64,000 bases of DNA, taken from NCBI RefSeq assembly GCF_000332295.1, contig NZ_KB235930.1:1989895-2053894 (forward strand). The letters run 5' to 3'. This document shows positions 39,031-48,873 of the stretch, piece by piece. A program made the translations under genes and the position numbers. Source of the DNA: Fortiea contorta PCC 7126 (GTDB lineage Bacteria; Cyanobacteriota; Cyanobacteriia; Cyanobacteriales; Nostocaceae). Each line of letters begins with the position of its first letter. Position 1 is the stretch's first letter. The notes beneath the pieces were generated by a model, which was not told the origin of the DNA, made no database searches, and saw only the letters and a program-made list of their open reading frames with translations.

Positions 39031-41103
39031 TTAACTTTCCTCAGCAGTACCATCCGCCGCAGAAGAACGACGGCGACGGCGACGGCTAGCAGCGGTAGCG
39101 CTATTTACTTCATGTTCATCTGCAATTGATGCCAGATCCGATAATTCTACAATTGGTTCGGGTATAGATTTCGGTTCCGGTTCAACTTTTAATATGGGTG
39201 TCTTCACTGCAACAACTTCGTTGCTAGTTTTTTCCAAAACAGGTGCGTCTGTAATCGATTCACTGGGCGCTGCTGGGGTTTGTCCTGGCTGAACAATATT
39301 AACGATCACAGATTTGGGATTTTTCACTTCCCGATCTAACTTAACCAAAGGAGAGATTCCCATCAGAGCAAATATATCCTGTTCTGGCAGCGTCATTTCT
39401 ACAGTGCGTATTTCCGGTGGCTCTACTACTGGTTTGACTGGCTCTACCTTGGTAATTTTAGTCCGCTCTCCTCTGTCCGTCCAAGTAGGTTTACCAATAT
39501 TAGGTGCAGGTATCTCTGGTGCGGCGACTAAATCGTTGTCTCCATCCAAGTCTAAATCTGGTTCGTTCACAAAAACTTGCGGATGGGGAGTCACTCTTGA
39601 TTCATCTTTGCCGTTGACTCCATTTATACCAATACGACTGCGACGGGTGCGGGTGCGGCGCTTGTTGTCGCCTATTTCTTGATAGCTGGGATGATTGACA
39701 AGATTCAATGCACCATTATCAGCTTCGGTGTCGAAAGCTTCACTAAATGGATCATAAGCTTCTCGTGGTTCTGGAATGCGAGCAGTAACTGGTAAACGCG
39801 GTTCTCTATGGGGTGGAGAGACAAAACGGTCTGGTATTTCTGGGGGTGTTGGTAATCGGCTTTCGTTTTCTCCAGGCAATCGTACAGTATGCCCTAAACC
39901 ACCGCAAGTCGGGCAAGTTTCGCCAAATAATTCGTAAATATTTTGACCTTGGCGCTTGCGGGTAAGTTCTACTAGACCCAGTTCGGTGAGTTGAGCAATT
40001 TGCGGACGAGCTTTGTCTGCTTTCAGGGCTTTATTAAAATGTTCTAAGACTTGTAGCTGGTCACGTCTTGATTCCATATCAATAAAATCAACGACAATTA
40101 CCCCAGCAATGTTCCGCAGACGTAACTGGCGCGCAATTTCTGTAGCCGCTTCACAGTTTGTCCACAACACCGTTTCTCTGGCGGTTGCTGATCGCGTGAA
40201 GGAACCAGAGTTGACATCAATTACAGTTAATGCTTCTGTCGGTTCAATGATGATATATCCGCCAGAAGGCAAATCTACTCTTGGTTTGAGAGCTTCACGA
40301 ATAGCGGCATTGATCCGGAAGTATTCTAAAATTGGTGAGCGATCGCGGTGATGATCAATCAACAATCCCTGCGGTGTCTGACCCCCACTCCAATTCTGCA
40401 AATATTGCTTAACTCGCTTTAAACCAGTGCTGGAATCAACCACAATTCGGTTCACATCCGCACCGTACATATCCCGCAACACTCGCTGGATAAAGTCATC
40501 ATCCCGGTTAAGTAACGCTGGTGCGCGTGTAGAGTGAGCTTCTTGTTGAATCGCTTCCCATTGCTTTTGTAGTACTTCTAAGTCTTCAATAATCGCCTCT
40601 TCTGGCTTACCTTCTGCTTCGGTACGCACCAGTAAACCCATCCCTGCAGGTTTGATTAAAATCGCCAGTGCTCGCAAGCGATTGCGCTCACTTTCACTTT
40701 TAATCCGCCGTGACAAGTTTACACCCCTGCCGTAGGGCATGAGCACCACATAACGCCCAGGTAAAGTAATATTACCTGTCAGTCTTGGGCCTTTGGTTCC
40801 CGTTGGCTCTTTCATCACCTGCACCAACACTTTTTGTTGCGGTGCTAAAAGTTCTGTGATGGCTGCAGCCGTGCGCTTGAGCTTTAATGGCCCCAAGTCG
40901 GTTACATGAATAAACCCATTGCGCTCTGGATCACCAATGTTAACAAAAGCCGCATCTATCCCAGGTAGTACATTTTCTACTACTCCTAAGTAAATATCAC
41001 CAATTTGGTGATGGCCTGTAGCTACTACGAGTTCTTGTATTTGATCTTCCGAAAAGACTGCAGCAATTTGATGCTGTTCCGCGATAATAATTTGTTTTGG
41101 CAT
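39031..41103 (-). CDS. rne: ribonuclease E/G
   Basis: 690 residues. An S1 RNA-binding domain (about 35-120), the 5'-sensor/RNase H-like and DNase I-like catalytic regions with TVIDVNSGSF and VVDFIDMESRRDQ (catalytic aspartates), then the Zn-link CPTCGGLGH. The C-terminal 280 residues are low-complexity and probably disordered, ending with the arginine run SRRRRRRSSAADG that in cyanobacterial RNase E is known to recruit polynucleotide phosphorylase. It initiates mRNA decay and RNA processing. It is downstream of the radical SAM gene and upstream of rnhB, a conserved cyanobacterial cluster. Confidence 0.95.
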   Translation of the reverse strand: MPKQIIIAEQHQIAAVFSEDQIQELVVATGHHQIGDIYLGVVENVLPGIDAAFVNIGDPERNGFIHVTDLGPLKLKRTAAAITELLAPQQKVLVQVMKEPTGTKGPRLTGNITLPGRYVVLMPYGRGVNLSRRIKSESERNRLRALAILIKPAGMGLLVRTEAEGKPEEAIIEDLEVLQKQWEAIQQEAHSTRAPALLNRDDDFIQRVLRDMYGADVNRIVVDSSTGLKRVKQYLQNWSGGQTPQGLLIDHHRDRSPILEYFRINAAIREALKPRVDLPSGGYIIIEPTEALTVIDVNSGSFTRSATARETVLWTNCEAATEIARQLRLRNIAGVIVVDFIDMESRRDQLQVLEHFNKALKADKARPQIAQLTELGLVELTRKRQGQNIYELFGETCPTCGGLGHTVRLPGENESRLPTPPEIPDRFVSPPHREPRLPVTARIPEPREAYDPFSEAFDTEADNGALNLVNHPSYQEIGDNKRRTRTRRSRIGINGVNGKDESRVTPHPQVFVNEPDLDLDGDNDLVAAPEIPAPNIGKPTWTDRGERTKITKVEPVKPVVEPPEIRTVEMTLPEQDIFALMGISPLVKLDREVKNPKSVIVNIVQPGQTPAAPSESITDAPVLEKTSNEVVAVKTPILKVEPEPKSIPEPIVELSDLASIADEHEVNSATAASRRRRRRSSAADGTAEES

Positions 41104-41664
41104 TCAATTCCCTCAAAAATTGGCAGCACCAACGGGGATTAGGAGCTTTGTTATACCTCTCGCCCCTACTGAGCCACGAATAGGCGCTGCTGGTAATCAA
41201 AAATACGAATCTAGGCTCGAAGTTAAAAACCTATTAACGCTGATGAAAGCGTTTACACGGCTAATTATTCCAAAACGGCTGCATATTGTTTAAGCAATTC
41301 AATCAACCGTCTGTAGTTGATTTTTGCTGCTATGCCTTTTCCATCTGGGGATTAGACAGTTAGCAGTTGTTTAAAAAGCATAAAGTTAGAGAAGCCGATG
41401 GAGGCTGCTGTTAGTTGCTGATTCACAGTTCTAGCTGTAGAAAGAGTGTGTTCTTGAGTTTGCCTGCTGTTTGTCCGGGATAAAATCCGAGAATTTGCAC
41501 TCTAATATCTTGCTTTTGCTCCCTGAGTACCAGGGTAGTGAACCAGTTGATTCAATGCAGCGCCAGAAAATTTCTCTTCACCCCATTCTAACGCAACCTT
41601 GCTAAAAATCAATTCTTATCATGTGCCACATGAGGACAACTACTAGCAAGTTGCCTTTTAGGGA
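41104..41664 (-). other. rne upstream region / probable long 5' leader
   Basis: 561 bp between two minus-strand genes with no coding frame I can support. RNase E messages often carry long leaders that mediate autoregulation, and this region has the right position; I see no single dominant hairpin in it. Confidence 0.4.
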
Positions 41665-44352
41665 TTATATCCCCAACAATAGCCGATTGCGGTGAATGTG
41701 CAAGAGATGAAATTCTGCACTTGCCACTGTTTTTAGCATAAACAGGATTTGTTCAGGACGCAAGAGTACGCCGTCAAGACGAGAGCTACCCAGATAACGC
41801 ACAACCGCTGTAGACTCGGTTTGAGTGTTATTGGCGGTGATTAATTCTAACTCAAACAAGCGATCGCGCAGATTTATCAATTGGCGTTTACCTGACTTAG
41901 TAATTTGCTCCCAAAATATTTCCTCTCTAGCTGTAATTGCATCAATCCAGTCTGGCCATTGTGCAGGCGTAGTCTCCCCAGTTACTGCCACAGTAATTAA
42001 ATACTCTGCGGCTGTCATCACTTGATTAGCGGCTGGATCTTTTAAATCCAGTTGCACCACGTTATATATGGGTATGTCTGTGGGTAACTCCCGCGCCAGA
42101 TATTCGCGGAAATTTTCCACATCCACAGACTGAGTTAATTCAAAATCGACAATTTCACCACTGCTAGTAGCTCCCAAAGCCAAGGCGCTAGCAACGACAA
42201 TCCGAGGATTGGGATGAAAACCGCCAGTGAAAGCAATTGGTAAACTAGCTCGCCGCATGACTCGATCAAACAAGCGCATCAAATCCAAGTGACTCACCAA
42301 AGCCATATCGCCTTGCTTACCAAACCACACACGCAACCGTTGAACTTTAGCGGTGTTGGGGACAAACTCACCCGCGAATTGCGGCACAGCAGGTGCTGGG
42401 ATGACGACATTGTGTCCGAAATCTGGCCCGCAGACACCACAGTGGGAACAACTCTCAAACGAGCAATCTGGGACTGTGGCTGCTTCTATGGCGCGTTGCA
42501 AGTCTTGCTGGAGCCACTTTTTATCGATTCCCGTGTCGATGTGGTCCCAAGGTAGGGGTGCTTCTAGGCGCGGGTCGATGCTGGGGTGGTGGGGTGTGCT
42601 TTCTCTCCCCATCTCCATAATGTTCCACTCACCATTTTCCACTTGGCGGTATTTCCAGTCTAGACCAGCCTGGGCGATCGCCGACCCCCAAGCGGCAAAC
42701 GCCTGATCCACGTTGTCAAACCAGGAATCCATCCCTGCACCCAATTCCCAAGCACGATGCAGCACTTTTCCTAAATTGCGATCGCCCCTACCAATAAAAT
42801 CCTCCATTGCTGAAATCCGGACATCAGTGAAATTTACTTTCACGTTTTTAATTGAGCGAAATTCTTGCCTGAGTAGCTTTTGCTTGCGCCGAAACTCAGC
42901 GGTAGAAACTGAGTGCCATTGAAATGGCGTATGGGGCTTGGGCGTAAAGTTAGAAATTGTCAAGTTAAAGTTTAGGGGTTTTCTGCCTTTTCCCCGACAT
43001 TCGCGCTGTAGCCAGCTTACCGTTTCGGCGATGCCCATAACATCTGCATCTGTTTCCCCTGGTAAGCCGATCATAAAATATAACTTAATTTTATCCCAAC
43101 CTTTTTCCCACGCTGTTTTCACACCCCGCAGCAGTTCTTCATTAGTCAAACCTTTATTGACTATATCCCGCATTCTTTGCGTACCAGCTTCTGGAGCAAA
43201 AGTCAATCCTCCTTGCCGTGTACCACCCAAGATGTTAGCGATATTTTCGTCAAATCTGTCTACCCGTTGGCTGGGGAGAGTTAAAGAAATATTTTCATTT
43301 TTTAACCTGTTTTTAATTTCCATCCCCACCGCTGGTAGAGATAAATAATCAGAACAACTCAGAGATAACAAAGAAAATTCATTGTAACCAGTCGCCCGCA
43401 TTCCCTGTTCAATAGCTTCCACCACCTTTTGAGGTTCTACATCCCGTGCGGGGCGGGTGAGCATTCCTGGTTGACAAAAGCGACAACCGCGAGTGCAACC
43501 ACGGCGAATTTCGATTGTCAGGCGATCGTGCACTGTCTCCACGTATGGAACTAAACCGACGGAATAAGCTGGTATGGGGGTAGCAACTCGCCGGACAATC
43601 CTTTTTGGCACATCTGGGCGATGGGGATGAATTGAGCCATCCGCAGCCATATCATAAAACTGGGGGACATATACCCCTGGTATTTGTGCCAAATCCAGTA
43701 ATATTTGTTGGCGGCTGAATCCTGCTTGCTTACCTTGTTCTAATACCAGTCCAATTTCTGGTAATAGTTCTTCGCCATCTCCCAGAGCAAAAAAGTCAAA
43801 GAAGTCAGTGTAGGGTTCGGGATTGGATGTCGCCGTTTGTCCACCCGCAAAAATTAGGGGAAAAGAAGATGAGGGAGTTGAGGTGGATAAGGCAAAATTG
43901 CCTTCATCTTTTTTTATTACTCCCTCATTTGTTTTTGCTTGTTGTTGCCGTTCTCGCCATGTTAAAGGTATTCCAGCCAAATCCAACATTTCCAAGATGT
44001 TGGTTGCTCCCAGTTCGTAGCTGAGGCTGAAGCCTAAGATATCAAATTCTCGAAGCGATCGCTTTGACTCTACCGCAAACAGCGGTGTACTGGTGGCGCG
44101 TAATTTGTCCGCCAAGTCTGTCCCAGGTAGGTACGCGCGATCGCATAACTGTCGTGGTTGGGCATTCAAGATGTTATATAAGATGACATGCCCTAAATTG
44201 GAAGCTCCGACCTCATATATCTCTGGGTAAGTTAAAACCCATCGTATAGCTGCCGTATCCCAAGGTTTATGTACTGCTAGGCGTTCGTTACCCAGGTAAC
44301 GTGCTGGCTTTAAAATATCCGGTGTGATTAATTTTTCAACTGCAACAACCAC
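41665..44352 (-). CDS. TIGR03960-type radical SAM protein fused to DUF2344 domain
   Basis: 895 residues. The N-terminal region (about 1-200) is a B12-binding-like Rossmann domain, with a low-complexity insert near 135-165 (KTNEGVIKKDEGNF). A radical SAM core follows, with the CxxxCxxC cluster in RRGCTRGCRFCQPGM and LTFAPEAGTQRMRDIVNKG. A second cysteine group is SFESCSHCGVCGPDFGH. The C-terminal 230 or so residues form the TIGR03936/DUF2344 domain (KQGDMALVSHLDLMRLFDRVMRRA). The family is widespread and often adjacent to rne, as here; it may modify RNA or a ribosomal component, but the reaction is unproven. Confidence 0.88.
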   Translation of the reverse strand: MVVAVEKLITPDILKPARYLGNERLAVHKPWDTAAIRWVLTYPEIYEVGASNLGHVILYNILNAQPRQLCDRAYLPGTDLADKLRATSTPLFAVESKRSLREFDILGFSLSYELGATNILEMLDLAGIPLTWRERQQQAKTNEGVIKKDEGNFALSTSTPSSSFPLIFAGGQTATSNPEPYTDFFDFFALGDGEELLPEIGLVLEQGKQAGFSRQQILLDLAQIPGVYVPQFYDMAADGSIHPHRPDVPKRIVRRVATPIPAYSVGLVPYVETVHDRLTIEIRRGCTRGCRFCQPGMLTRPARDVEPQKVVEAIEQGMRATGYNEFSLLSLSCSDYLSLPAVGMEIKNRLKNENISLTLPSQRVDRFDENIANILGGTRQGGLTFAPEAGTQRMRDIVNKGLTNEELLRGVKTAWEKGWDKIKLYFMIGLPGETDADVMGIAETVSWLQRECRGKGRKPLNFNLTISNFTPKPHTPFQWHSVSTAEFRRKQKLLRQEFRSIKNVKVNFTDVRISAMEDFIGRGDRNLGKVLHRAWELGAGMDSWFDNVDQAFAAWGSAIAQAGLDWKYRQVENGEWNIMEMGRESTPHHPSIDPRLEAPLPWDHIDTGIDKKWLQQDLQRAIEAATVPDCSFESCSHCGVCGPDFGHNVVIPAPAVPQFAGEFVPNTAKVQRLRVWFGKQGDMALVSHLDLMRLFDRVMRRASLPIAFTGGFHPNPRIVVASALALGATSSGEIVDFELTQSVDVENFREYLARELPTDIPIYNVVQLDLKDPAANQVMTAAEYLITVAVTGETTPAQWPDWIDAITAREEIFWEQITKSGKRQLINLRDRLFELELITANNTQTESTAVVRYLGSSRLDGVLLRPEQILFMLKTVASAEFHLLHIHRNRLLLGI

Positions 44353-44482
44353 TGTGCTATCTTCTAGCTACCTTAATTACAGCTATTCAATTTCAACATT
44401 AGCATTGATTAGCTCTTTCTACAGAGTTGTTGACTGCAACTTATAATTCTTTTACGTAAGTGCTCACTCAGCCCAGGTATGC

Positions 44483-44497
44483 GGGGGTATAACCCCC
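44483..44497. terminator. short GC-rich hairpin after STAS gene
   Basis: GGGGGT-ATA-ACCCCC forms a perfect 6-bp hairpin just beyond the stop of the minus-strand STAS gene. No T-run follows, so termination strength is uncertain. Confidence 0.4.
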
Positions 44498-44503
44498 AAA
44501 TAA

Positions 44504-44842
44504 TCATGCTAGCTGGGCAATTGCCAATTCGGGTTCGCTCTCCCAGATCTCGAACACATCGTCAAGCTGCGTCAGTTCAAAAATTATTCTCAATGCAGGA
44601 GACACGGAACAGAGTCTTAGTGTTTTTCCTAACTTCATGGACAGCTTCAGCGTAGACACGAGGGCCATTAAACCTGCACTGTCTAAAGATTCTACCTTGG
44701 CTAAATTCACTACCAAGATTGATATCTCGTCCTGTGCCAGTGCTGTTGTCAAATCTCGCTCTAATTCCAAAGCGTTAGTGGCATTAAGACAACCGTGGGG
44801 ACGAATAACTGTAATTTTTGGAATCTGAAGAACGACTTGCAT
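44504..44842 (-). CDS. STAS-domain anti-sigma factor antagonist-like protein
   Basis: 112 residues, a single STAS domain. VVNLAKVESLDSAGLMALVS contains the DSAG motif whose serine is phosphorylated by partner-switching kinases in SpoIIAA/RsbV proteins. The protein starts IPKITVIRPHGCLNATNALELERDL, as in that family. It probably takes part in a partner-switch controlling a sigma factor or other target; no kinase or phosphatase partner lies nearby. Confidence 0.88.
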   Translation of the reverse strand: MQVVLQIPKITVIRPHGCLNATNALELERDLTTALAQDEISILVVNLAKVESLDSAGLMALVSTLKLSMKLGKTLRLCSVSPALRIIFELTQLDDVFEIWESEPELAIAQLA

Positions 44843-45313
44843 AATTACATCCTAACTCAATTTATCAAACCATAAAGCTTATGATGTATTTGAACATAAT
44901 CTGTTTCTGATAGCATCGACCATTCGTATTAGGTCACTTTGCTGAATCTTTATTGCTTTGATACCTCTGTTTAAAGATTGTCATAAATGCAACTTAAAAT
45001 GTATTCTTATATACTTTTTTTTATTCTCAGTTAAAAAACAATCAACATAGCTACTCAAAAAGCTGACCAACCGCACCGTAACTACACTCAAATGATCCGC
45101 GTAACCTACGGTTCAAGCTGATGAAGCTGAAAATAAAAGATTGGGAAAGTATCTGGAAACTAATCTTTGTAAATCGTCAAGAACGAAGTTAGTAACAGAC
45201 TATATGCTTGATTATATTGTGATCTAGATCACTATAGCATGGGTATTTGGATCACTATTTATACCAAAGTTTATCTTGGATAATTAGTATTACATACAAT
45301 AGGTTTATTTATT
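44843..45313. other. intergenic region with CRP-type operator
   Basis: 471 bp between the divergent STAS and 65-residue protein genes. AT-rich, containing the cAMP-receptor-type palindrome at 45218-45233. Apart from that I see nothing supported. Confidence 0.5.
45218..45233. promoter_or_regulatory. cAMP-receptor-protein-type operator
   Basis: TGTGATCTAGATCACT matches the TGTGA-N6-TCACA operator of CRP-family regulators at 9 of the 10 fixed bases, with a fully palindromic GTGATCTAGATCAC core. Cyanobacterial CRP homologues use this consensus. It lies 81 bp before the start of the 65-residue protein gene. Confidence 0.65.
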
Positions 45314-45511
45314 ATGAAAACTAGATATGTGATTCGGCAATTAGTAGAAAAAGCTCTCGATATTAAAAAATTAACCCCAGAGATAGAAAATGAAATCAAC
45401 TTTGAATTGACAGAAATGGGTTATATATCTGATGTTGACTATGAAGCATTGGAATTACTAATGGCAGAGATGGACGCAGGTCGCATCAAGTTAGTTCCCA
45501 GCCTGGGATAA
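45314..45511 (+). CDS. 65-residue protein of unknown function
   Basis: A small acidic soluble protein. Predicted mostly helical: RYVIRQLVEKALDIKKL, PEIENEINFELTEMG, then DYEALELLMAEMDAGRI. No membrane segment and no cysteine. I do not recognise a characterised family. The ATG start is plausible, with a short AT-rich leader and no strong ribosome site. Its promoter region carries a well-formed CRP-type operator, so expression may respond to cAMP or another CRP-family input. Confidence 0.6.
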   Translation: MKTRYVIRQLVEKALDIKKLTPEIENEINFELTEMGYISDVDYEALELLMAEMDAGRIKLVPSLG

Positions 45512-45702
45512 TTGATATTTCGTGAATAAAAGTAAAGCCATTAAGCTTCAAAATAATTAACATTTTTGAGAAAAACAGCGGCGGTCATAACTAATGCAAT
45601 ACTATTGCTGGTGTTTTTCTGTGAGTTTGACTATATTAGTTACCTAGCCTGGCGTAAACTGTGCTAATGAGCATTCACAATTTGCATTAGTAGTAAGTCG
45701 CC

Positions 45703-46893
45703 ATGCATTTCGCTAAACGCCTAGAAAAAATTCCTCCCTATCTGTTTGCTGAACTTAACCGTAAACAGAATGAACTCGTCACCCAGGGAGTAGATATCAT
45801 CAATTTGGCTGTAGGCGACCCAGATCAACCAACTCCTAATGATATACTGCAGGCGATGCATGGGGCAATTGATGACGCTTCTACTCACAACTATCCGCCC
45901 TATCAAGGTACGCAAGAATTTCGGGAAGCAGCAGCAAAGTGGATGGAACACCGATTCGGGGTTACACAGCTGAACCCAAATACAGAAATTGTTTGTTCTA
46001 TTGGTTCAAAGGAAGCGATTCACAATACTTTCTTAGCCTTTGTGGAAGCGGGAGATTACACGCTGATACCAGATCCTGGTTATCCCGTCTACCGGACTGC
46101 GACCTTGTTTGCTGGTGGTGAGCCTTACATGATGCCTTTAAACGCAGAAAACAGCTTTTTACCAGATTTAAACACGATTCCGGAAGCAGTGGCGCGTCGA
46201 GCAAAATTACTATGGATTAACTATCCTAATAATCCGACTGGAGCAATAGCAACACTAGAGTTTTTTGAGGAATTGGTGGCTTTCTGTAAGCAATATGATA
46301 TTTTGCTGTGTCACGACCATGCGTACTCAGAGATGGCTTATGATGGCTACAAACCGCCAAGTGTACTGCAAGTTCCCGATGCTAAGGATGTGGCGATTGA
46401 GTTTCATAGTTTGTCTAAATCCTGTAATATGACAGGCTGGCGGGTGGGATTTGTAGCGGGGAATAGCATCGGCATTCAAGGCTTGACCCAAGTAAAAAGT
46501 AATGTTGATTCTGGGATATTTAAGGCGATTCAAAGAGCAGCGATCGCTGCTTATCGTACCAGTCCAGCAGAACTAGCATCTGTAGTCTCAATTTACCAAA
46601 ATCGCCGTGACATCATAGTCCAAGGATTACAATCTCTGGGCTGGAAAATTACCCCACCAAAAGCAACCCTTTATATTTGGGTACCCGTTCCTCCAGGATA
46701 TTCTTCAACGGAATTTGTGACCTTACTACTTGACAAATGTGGAATACTTGTGCCTCCAGGTAATGGCTACGGCGCAGCGGGCGAAGGCTTTTTCCGCATC
46801 GCCTTAACAGTTCCAGATCAGCGGATGCATGAAGCTATTCGACGCCTCAAAGATGCTGGAATTCGTTACGAGGGGGTAGGGGTTAGGGGTTAG
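45703..46893 (+). CDS. PLP-dependent aminotransferase, LL-diaminopimelate aminotransferase-like
   Basis: 396 residues, fold type I class I/II aminotransferase. Key motifs are INLAVGDPDQPTPNDI, YPPYQGTQEFREAAAKW, PDPGYPVYRTA, WINYPNNPTGA, and the Schiff-base lysine in FHSLSKSCNMTGWRVGF; EGFFRIALT holds the substrate-carboxylate Arg. It most resembles LL-diaminopimelate aminotransferase (DapL) and close aspartate/alanine aminotransferases; lysine/peptidoglycan precursor synthesis is the likely role, not certain. The last residues (EGVGVRG) come from a GGGGTTA-type heptamer repeat that also supplies the stop codon. Confidence 0.82.
   Translation: MHFAKRLEKIPPYLFAELNRKQNELVTQGVDIINLAVGDPDQPTPNDILQAMHGAIDDASTHNYPPYQGTQEFREAAAKWMEHRFGVTQLNPNTEIVCSIGSKEAIHNTFLAFVEAGDYTLIPDPGYPVYRTATLFAGGEPYMMPLNAENSFLPDLNTIPEAVARRAKLLWINYPNNPTGAIATLEFFEELVAFCKQYDILLCHDHAYSEMAYDGYKPPSVLQVPDAKDVAIEFHSLSKSCNMTGWRVGFVAGNSIGIQGLTQVKSNVDSGIFKAIQRAAIAAYRTSPAELASVVSIYQNRRDIIVQGLQSLGWKITPPKATLYIWVPVPPGYSSTEFVTLLLDKCGILVPPGNGYGAAGEGFFRIALTVPDQRMHEAIRRLKDAGIRYEGVGVRG
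46872..46893. repeat. heptamer repeat at gene end
   Basis: About three GGGGTAG/GGGGTTA heptamers form the C-terminal codons and stop of the aminotransferase gene. Confidence 0.7.
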
Positions 46894-46938
46894 ATGAAAG
46901 TTTTTCTGATTAATTCCTGAATTTTTCATCCTTAGCTC

Positions 46939-47301
46939 TTAATCCTTCATCTCTAGTCTCTGTTGATACCCTTGCCAAACTTGCTGAATAAATTGATGGA
47001 GTTGCTGCTTGATGGCTAAATCCGTTTCAGGTTTCGATTCCTTTGTCAATACCTGACTCCACAGCATGATTACTTCTGTATCGAAAGCTGGTCGAAACAA
47101 TTGGGTAGGCCAAAGCAAATCAGAAGCATCACGTAGGTCGGTGATTAGCGGTGGTACAGCAGTAAAGGTGGCTAGGAATAAAGGACGCACCCAGCACAAC
47201 TGGCGGGAAACTACAACCTGAATGACTTCAGCATACAGATTCTTGTCGCTGTGCTCCAAAGACACTATTTGTCCTGGTTGAAATTGTCTGCTTGTATCCA
47301 T
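46939..47301 (-). CDS. conserved hypothetical protein
   Basis: 120 residues, soluble. The N-terminal part (QFQPGQIVSLEHSDKNLYAEVIQVVVSRQLCWVRPLFL) looks like a small beta-barrel, possibly SH3/KOW-like, and the C-terminal part is helical (DLAIKQQLHQFIQQVWQGYQQRL). Similar proteins occur across cyanobacteria without known function; I do not recognise a named domain. Convergent with the aminotransferase gene, divergent from clpS. Confidence 0.6.
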   Translation of the reverse strand: MDTSRQFQPGQIVSLEHSDKNLYAEVIQVVVSRQLCWVRPLFLATFTAVPPLITDLRDASDLLWPTQLFRPAFDTEVIMLWSQVLTKESKPETDLAIKQQLHQFIQQVWQGYQQRLEMKD

Positions 47302-47609
47302 AATTGCTTCGGTTAGCGCAGCGGCAAGAATTGTATAACAGTTTTCTTAATTGTAAAACTGAGAATGAGCTACGCTAACTTTGGGGTGTGGCAAAATTAA
47401 AGTAGCATCGTCAACTGGTAGTGTAGCTGACGGATTGTTTCTCAGTTATTTTTTGACCTGATTACACCGCAAGCCAAGCGGTAAATGATTTTCCACAAGT
47501 AGCATTTCTGCAAAAATGCTCTAAAATAGGTGAGTGATTAGGTTAATAACTATTAAGCGATCGCTAAATAGGAACTTTTTTGTAGTAAATAAAAAAAGAG
47601 CACAGAGCA
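47302..47609. other. intergenic region before clpS
   Basis: 308 bp between divergent genes containing one HIP1 octamer (GCGATCGC near 47560). No gene or clear regulatory site seen. Confidence 0.4.
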
Positions 47610-47891
47610 GTGTCAGTCGAAACCATTGAGAAGCGTTCCACCTCCCGCAAGCTAGCGCCTCGGTATCGCGTTTTGCTTCATAATGACGACTACAACTCTA
47701 TGGAGCATGTGGTGCAAGCGCTACTGACAACAGTGCCCAGCCTTACCCAGCCCCAAGCTGTTAGCATCATGATGGAAGCCCATACTAATGGGATAGCTTT
47801 AGTAATTACTTGTGCTCAAGAACATGCCGAGTTCTATTGCGAAACTCTCAAAGGTCATGGTTTGAGCAGCACGATTGAGCCTGATGAATAG
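47610..47891 (+). CDS. clpS: ATP-dependent Clp protease adaptor ClpS
   Basis: 93 residues with a GTG start. APRYRVLLHNDDYNSMEHVVQAL contains the N-degron binding residues (NDD) of the family, and MMEAHTNGIALVITCAQEHAEFYCETLKGHGLSSTIEP is the typical second half. It delivers N-degron substrates to a ClpA/ClpC chaperone. Length and motifs are normal. Confidence 0.95.
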   Translation: MSVETIEKRSTSRKLAPRYRVLLHNDDYNSMEHVVQALLTTVPSLTQPQAVSIMMEAHTNGIALVITCAQEHAEFYCETLKGHGLSSTIEPDE

Positions 47892-48049
47892 ACAGTTGTG
47901 GATTTTAGATTTTGCCAAAAGTAGGCGGTGTCGGTTTTCGTCCCGTCTAATTTTTTCAGACGGATTTTGGATTGACCCTACGGATAAGTCTTCCTTGGTC
48001 AAGAATCAAGAGTTGGGAGTATTGACCGTTGATTGTTGACTTATTTGGT

Positions 48050-48871
48050 ATGAAAATTAACCTTGTGCATTTAGCTCAACGCCCCGCCCCGATCAGGCTG
48101 GGTTGTTTTATTTTGATTTTATTATTGGTATGGCTGCCATTTGCCGTACCTATTTATCTACTAATAGCTGATGCCAATTTAGTCAGTATTTTAACAATTG
48201 TATTGCTATATGTAGAATTCATTATTTTGCTAAAGCTATGGGGTAAATACATTTACAAAAAACCCCATATTTTGCGAGTTTATGGCTTGGAAATCACACG
48301 GCGCAACGGGATAGAACTGTTGTCTGGTTTTGTGATGGGAATAATTAATATTTTCATCCTCTTTGGAGTAGAAAGTTATTTTGGCTGGCTATTTTGGCAA
48401 CAACCAAACATTTCTTTAATTAAAGTAATTTTGGAAGGTTTAATAGTAGGTTTTGGTGTTGGTTTTGCTGAGGAATTATTATTTAGGGGCTGGCTATTAA
48501 ATGAGTTGCAAAAAGACTATAGTCCGCGTGTAGCGTTGTGGACAAATGCTATTACTTTTGCAGCATTGCACTTTATTAAGCCATTAGCGGCAATCATTCA
48601 CACATTACCACAATTTCCTGCTTTGGTATTGCTAGGACTAACGCAAGTATGGGGAAAACGCTGGCGTGGCGGGCGCTTGGGCTTGCCAATTGGTCTGCAC
48701 GGTGGTTTGGTATGTGGTTACTACATTATTAATGTTGGCGGATTAATTAAATATTCTGGTAAAGTTCCTGATTGGATTATTGGCGTCAATCAGAACCCTT
48801 TACAAGGGGTGATGGGGGTTTTGTTTATGAGTGTATTAGCTTTGTGGATGCGAGGAAGGCAACGTGTATAA
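48050..48871 (+). CDS. CPBP-family intramembrane metalloprotease
   Basis: 273 residues from the ATG at 48050; an in-frame TTG at 48029 would add seven residues. About seven membrane helices. The CPBP/Abi (type II CAAX protease-like) motifs are present: GFAEELLFRGWLL (Glu-Glu-x3-Arg) and ALHFIKPL with a catalytic His, plus a third His region in LPIGLHGGLVCGYY. Such proteins cleave within or near the membrane or act as bacteriocin self-immunity factors. A secreted small protein starts 2 bp after its stop, so the two are probably a unit. Confidence 0.85.
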   Translation: MKINLVHLAQRPAPIRLGCFILILLLVWLPFAVPIYLLIADANLVSILTIVLLYVEFIILLKLWGKYIYKKPHILRVYGLEITRRNGIELLSGFVMGIINIFILFGVESYFGWLFWQQPNISLIKVILEGLIVGFGVGFAEELLFRGWLLNELQKDYSPRVALWTNAITFAALHFIKPLAAIIHTLPQFPALVLLGLTQVWGKRWRGGRLGLPIGLHGGLVCGYYIINVGGLIKYSGKVPDWIIGVNQNPLQGVMGVLFMSVLALWMRGRQRV

Positions 48872-48873
48872 AT

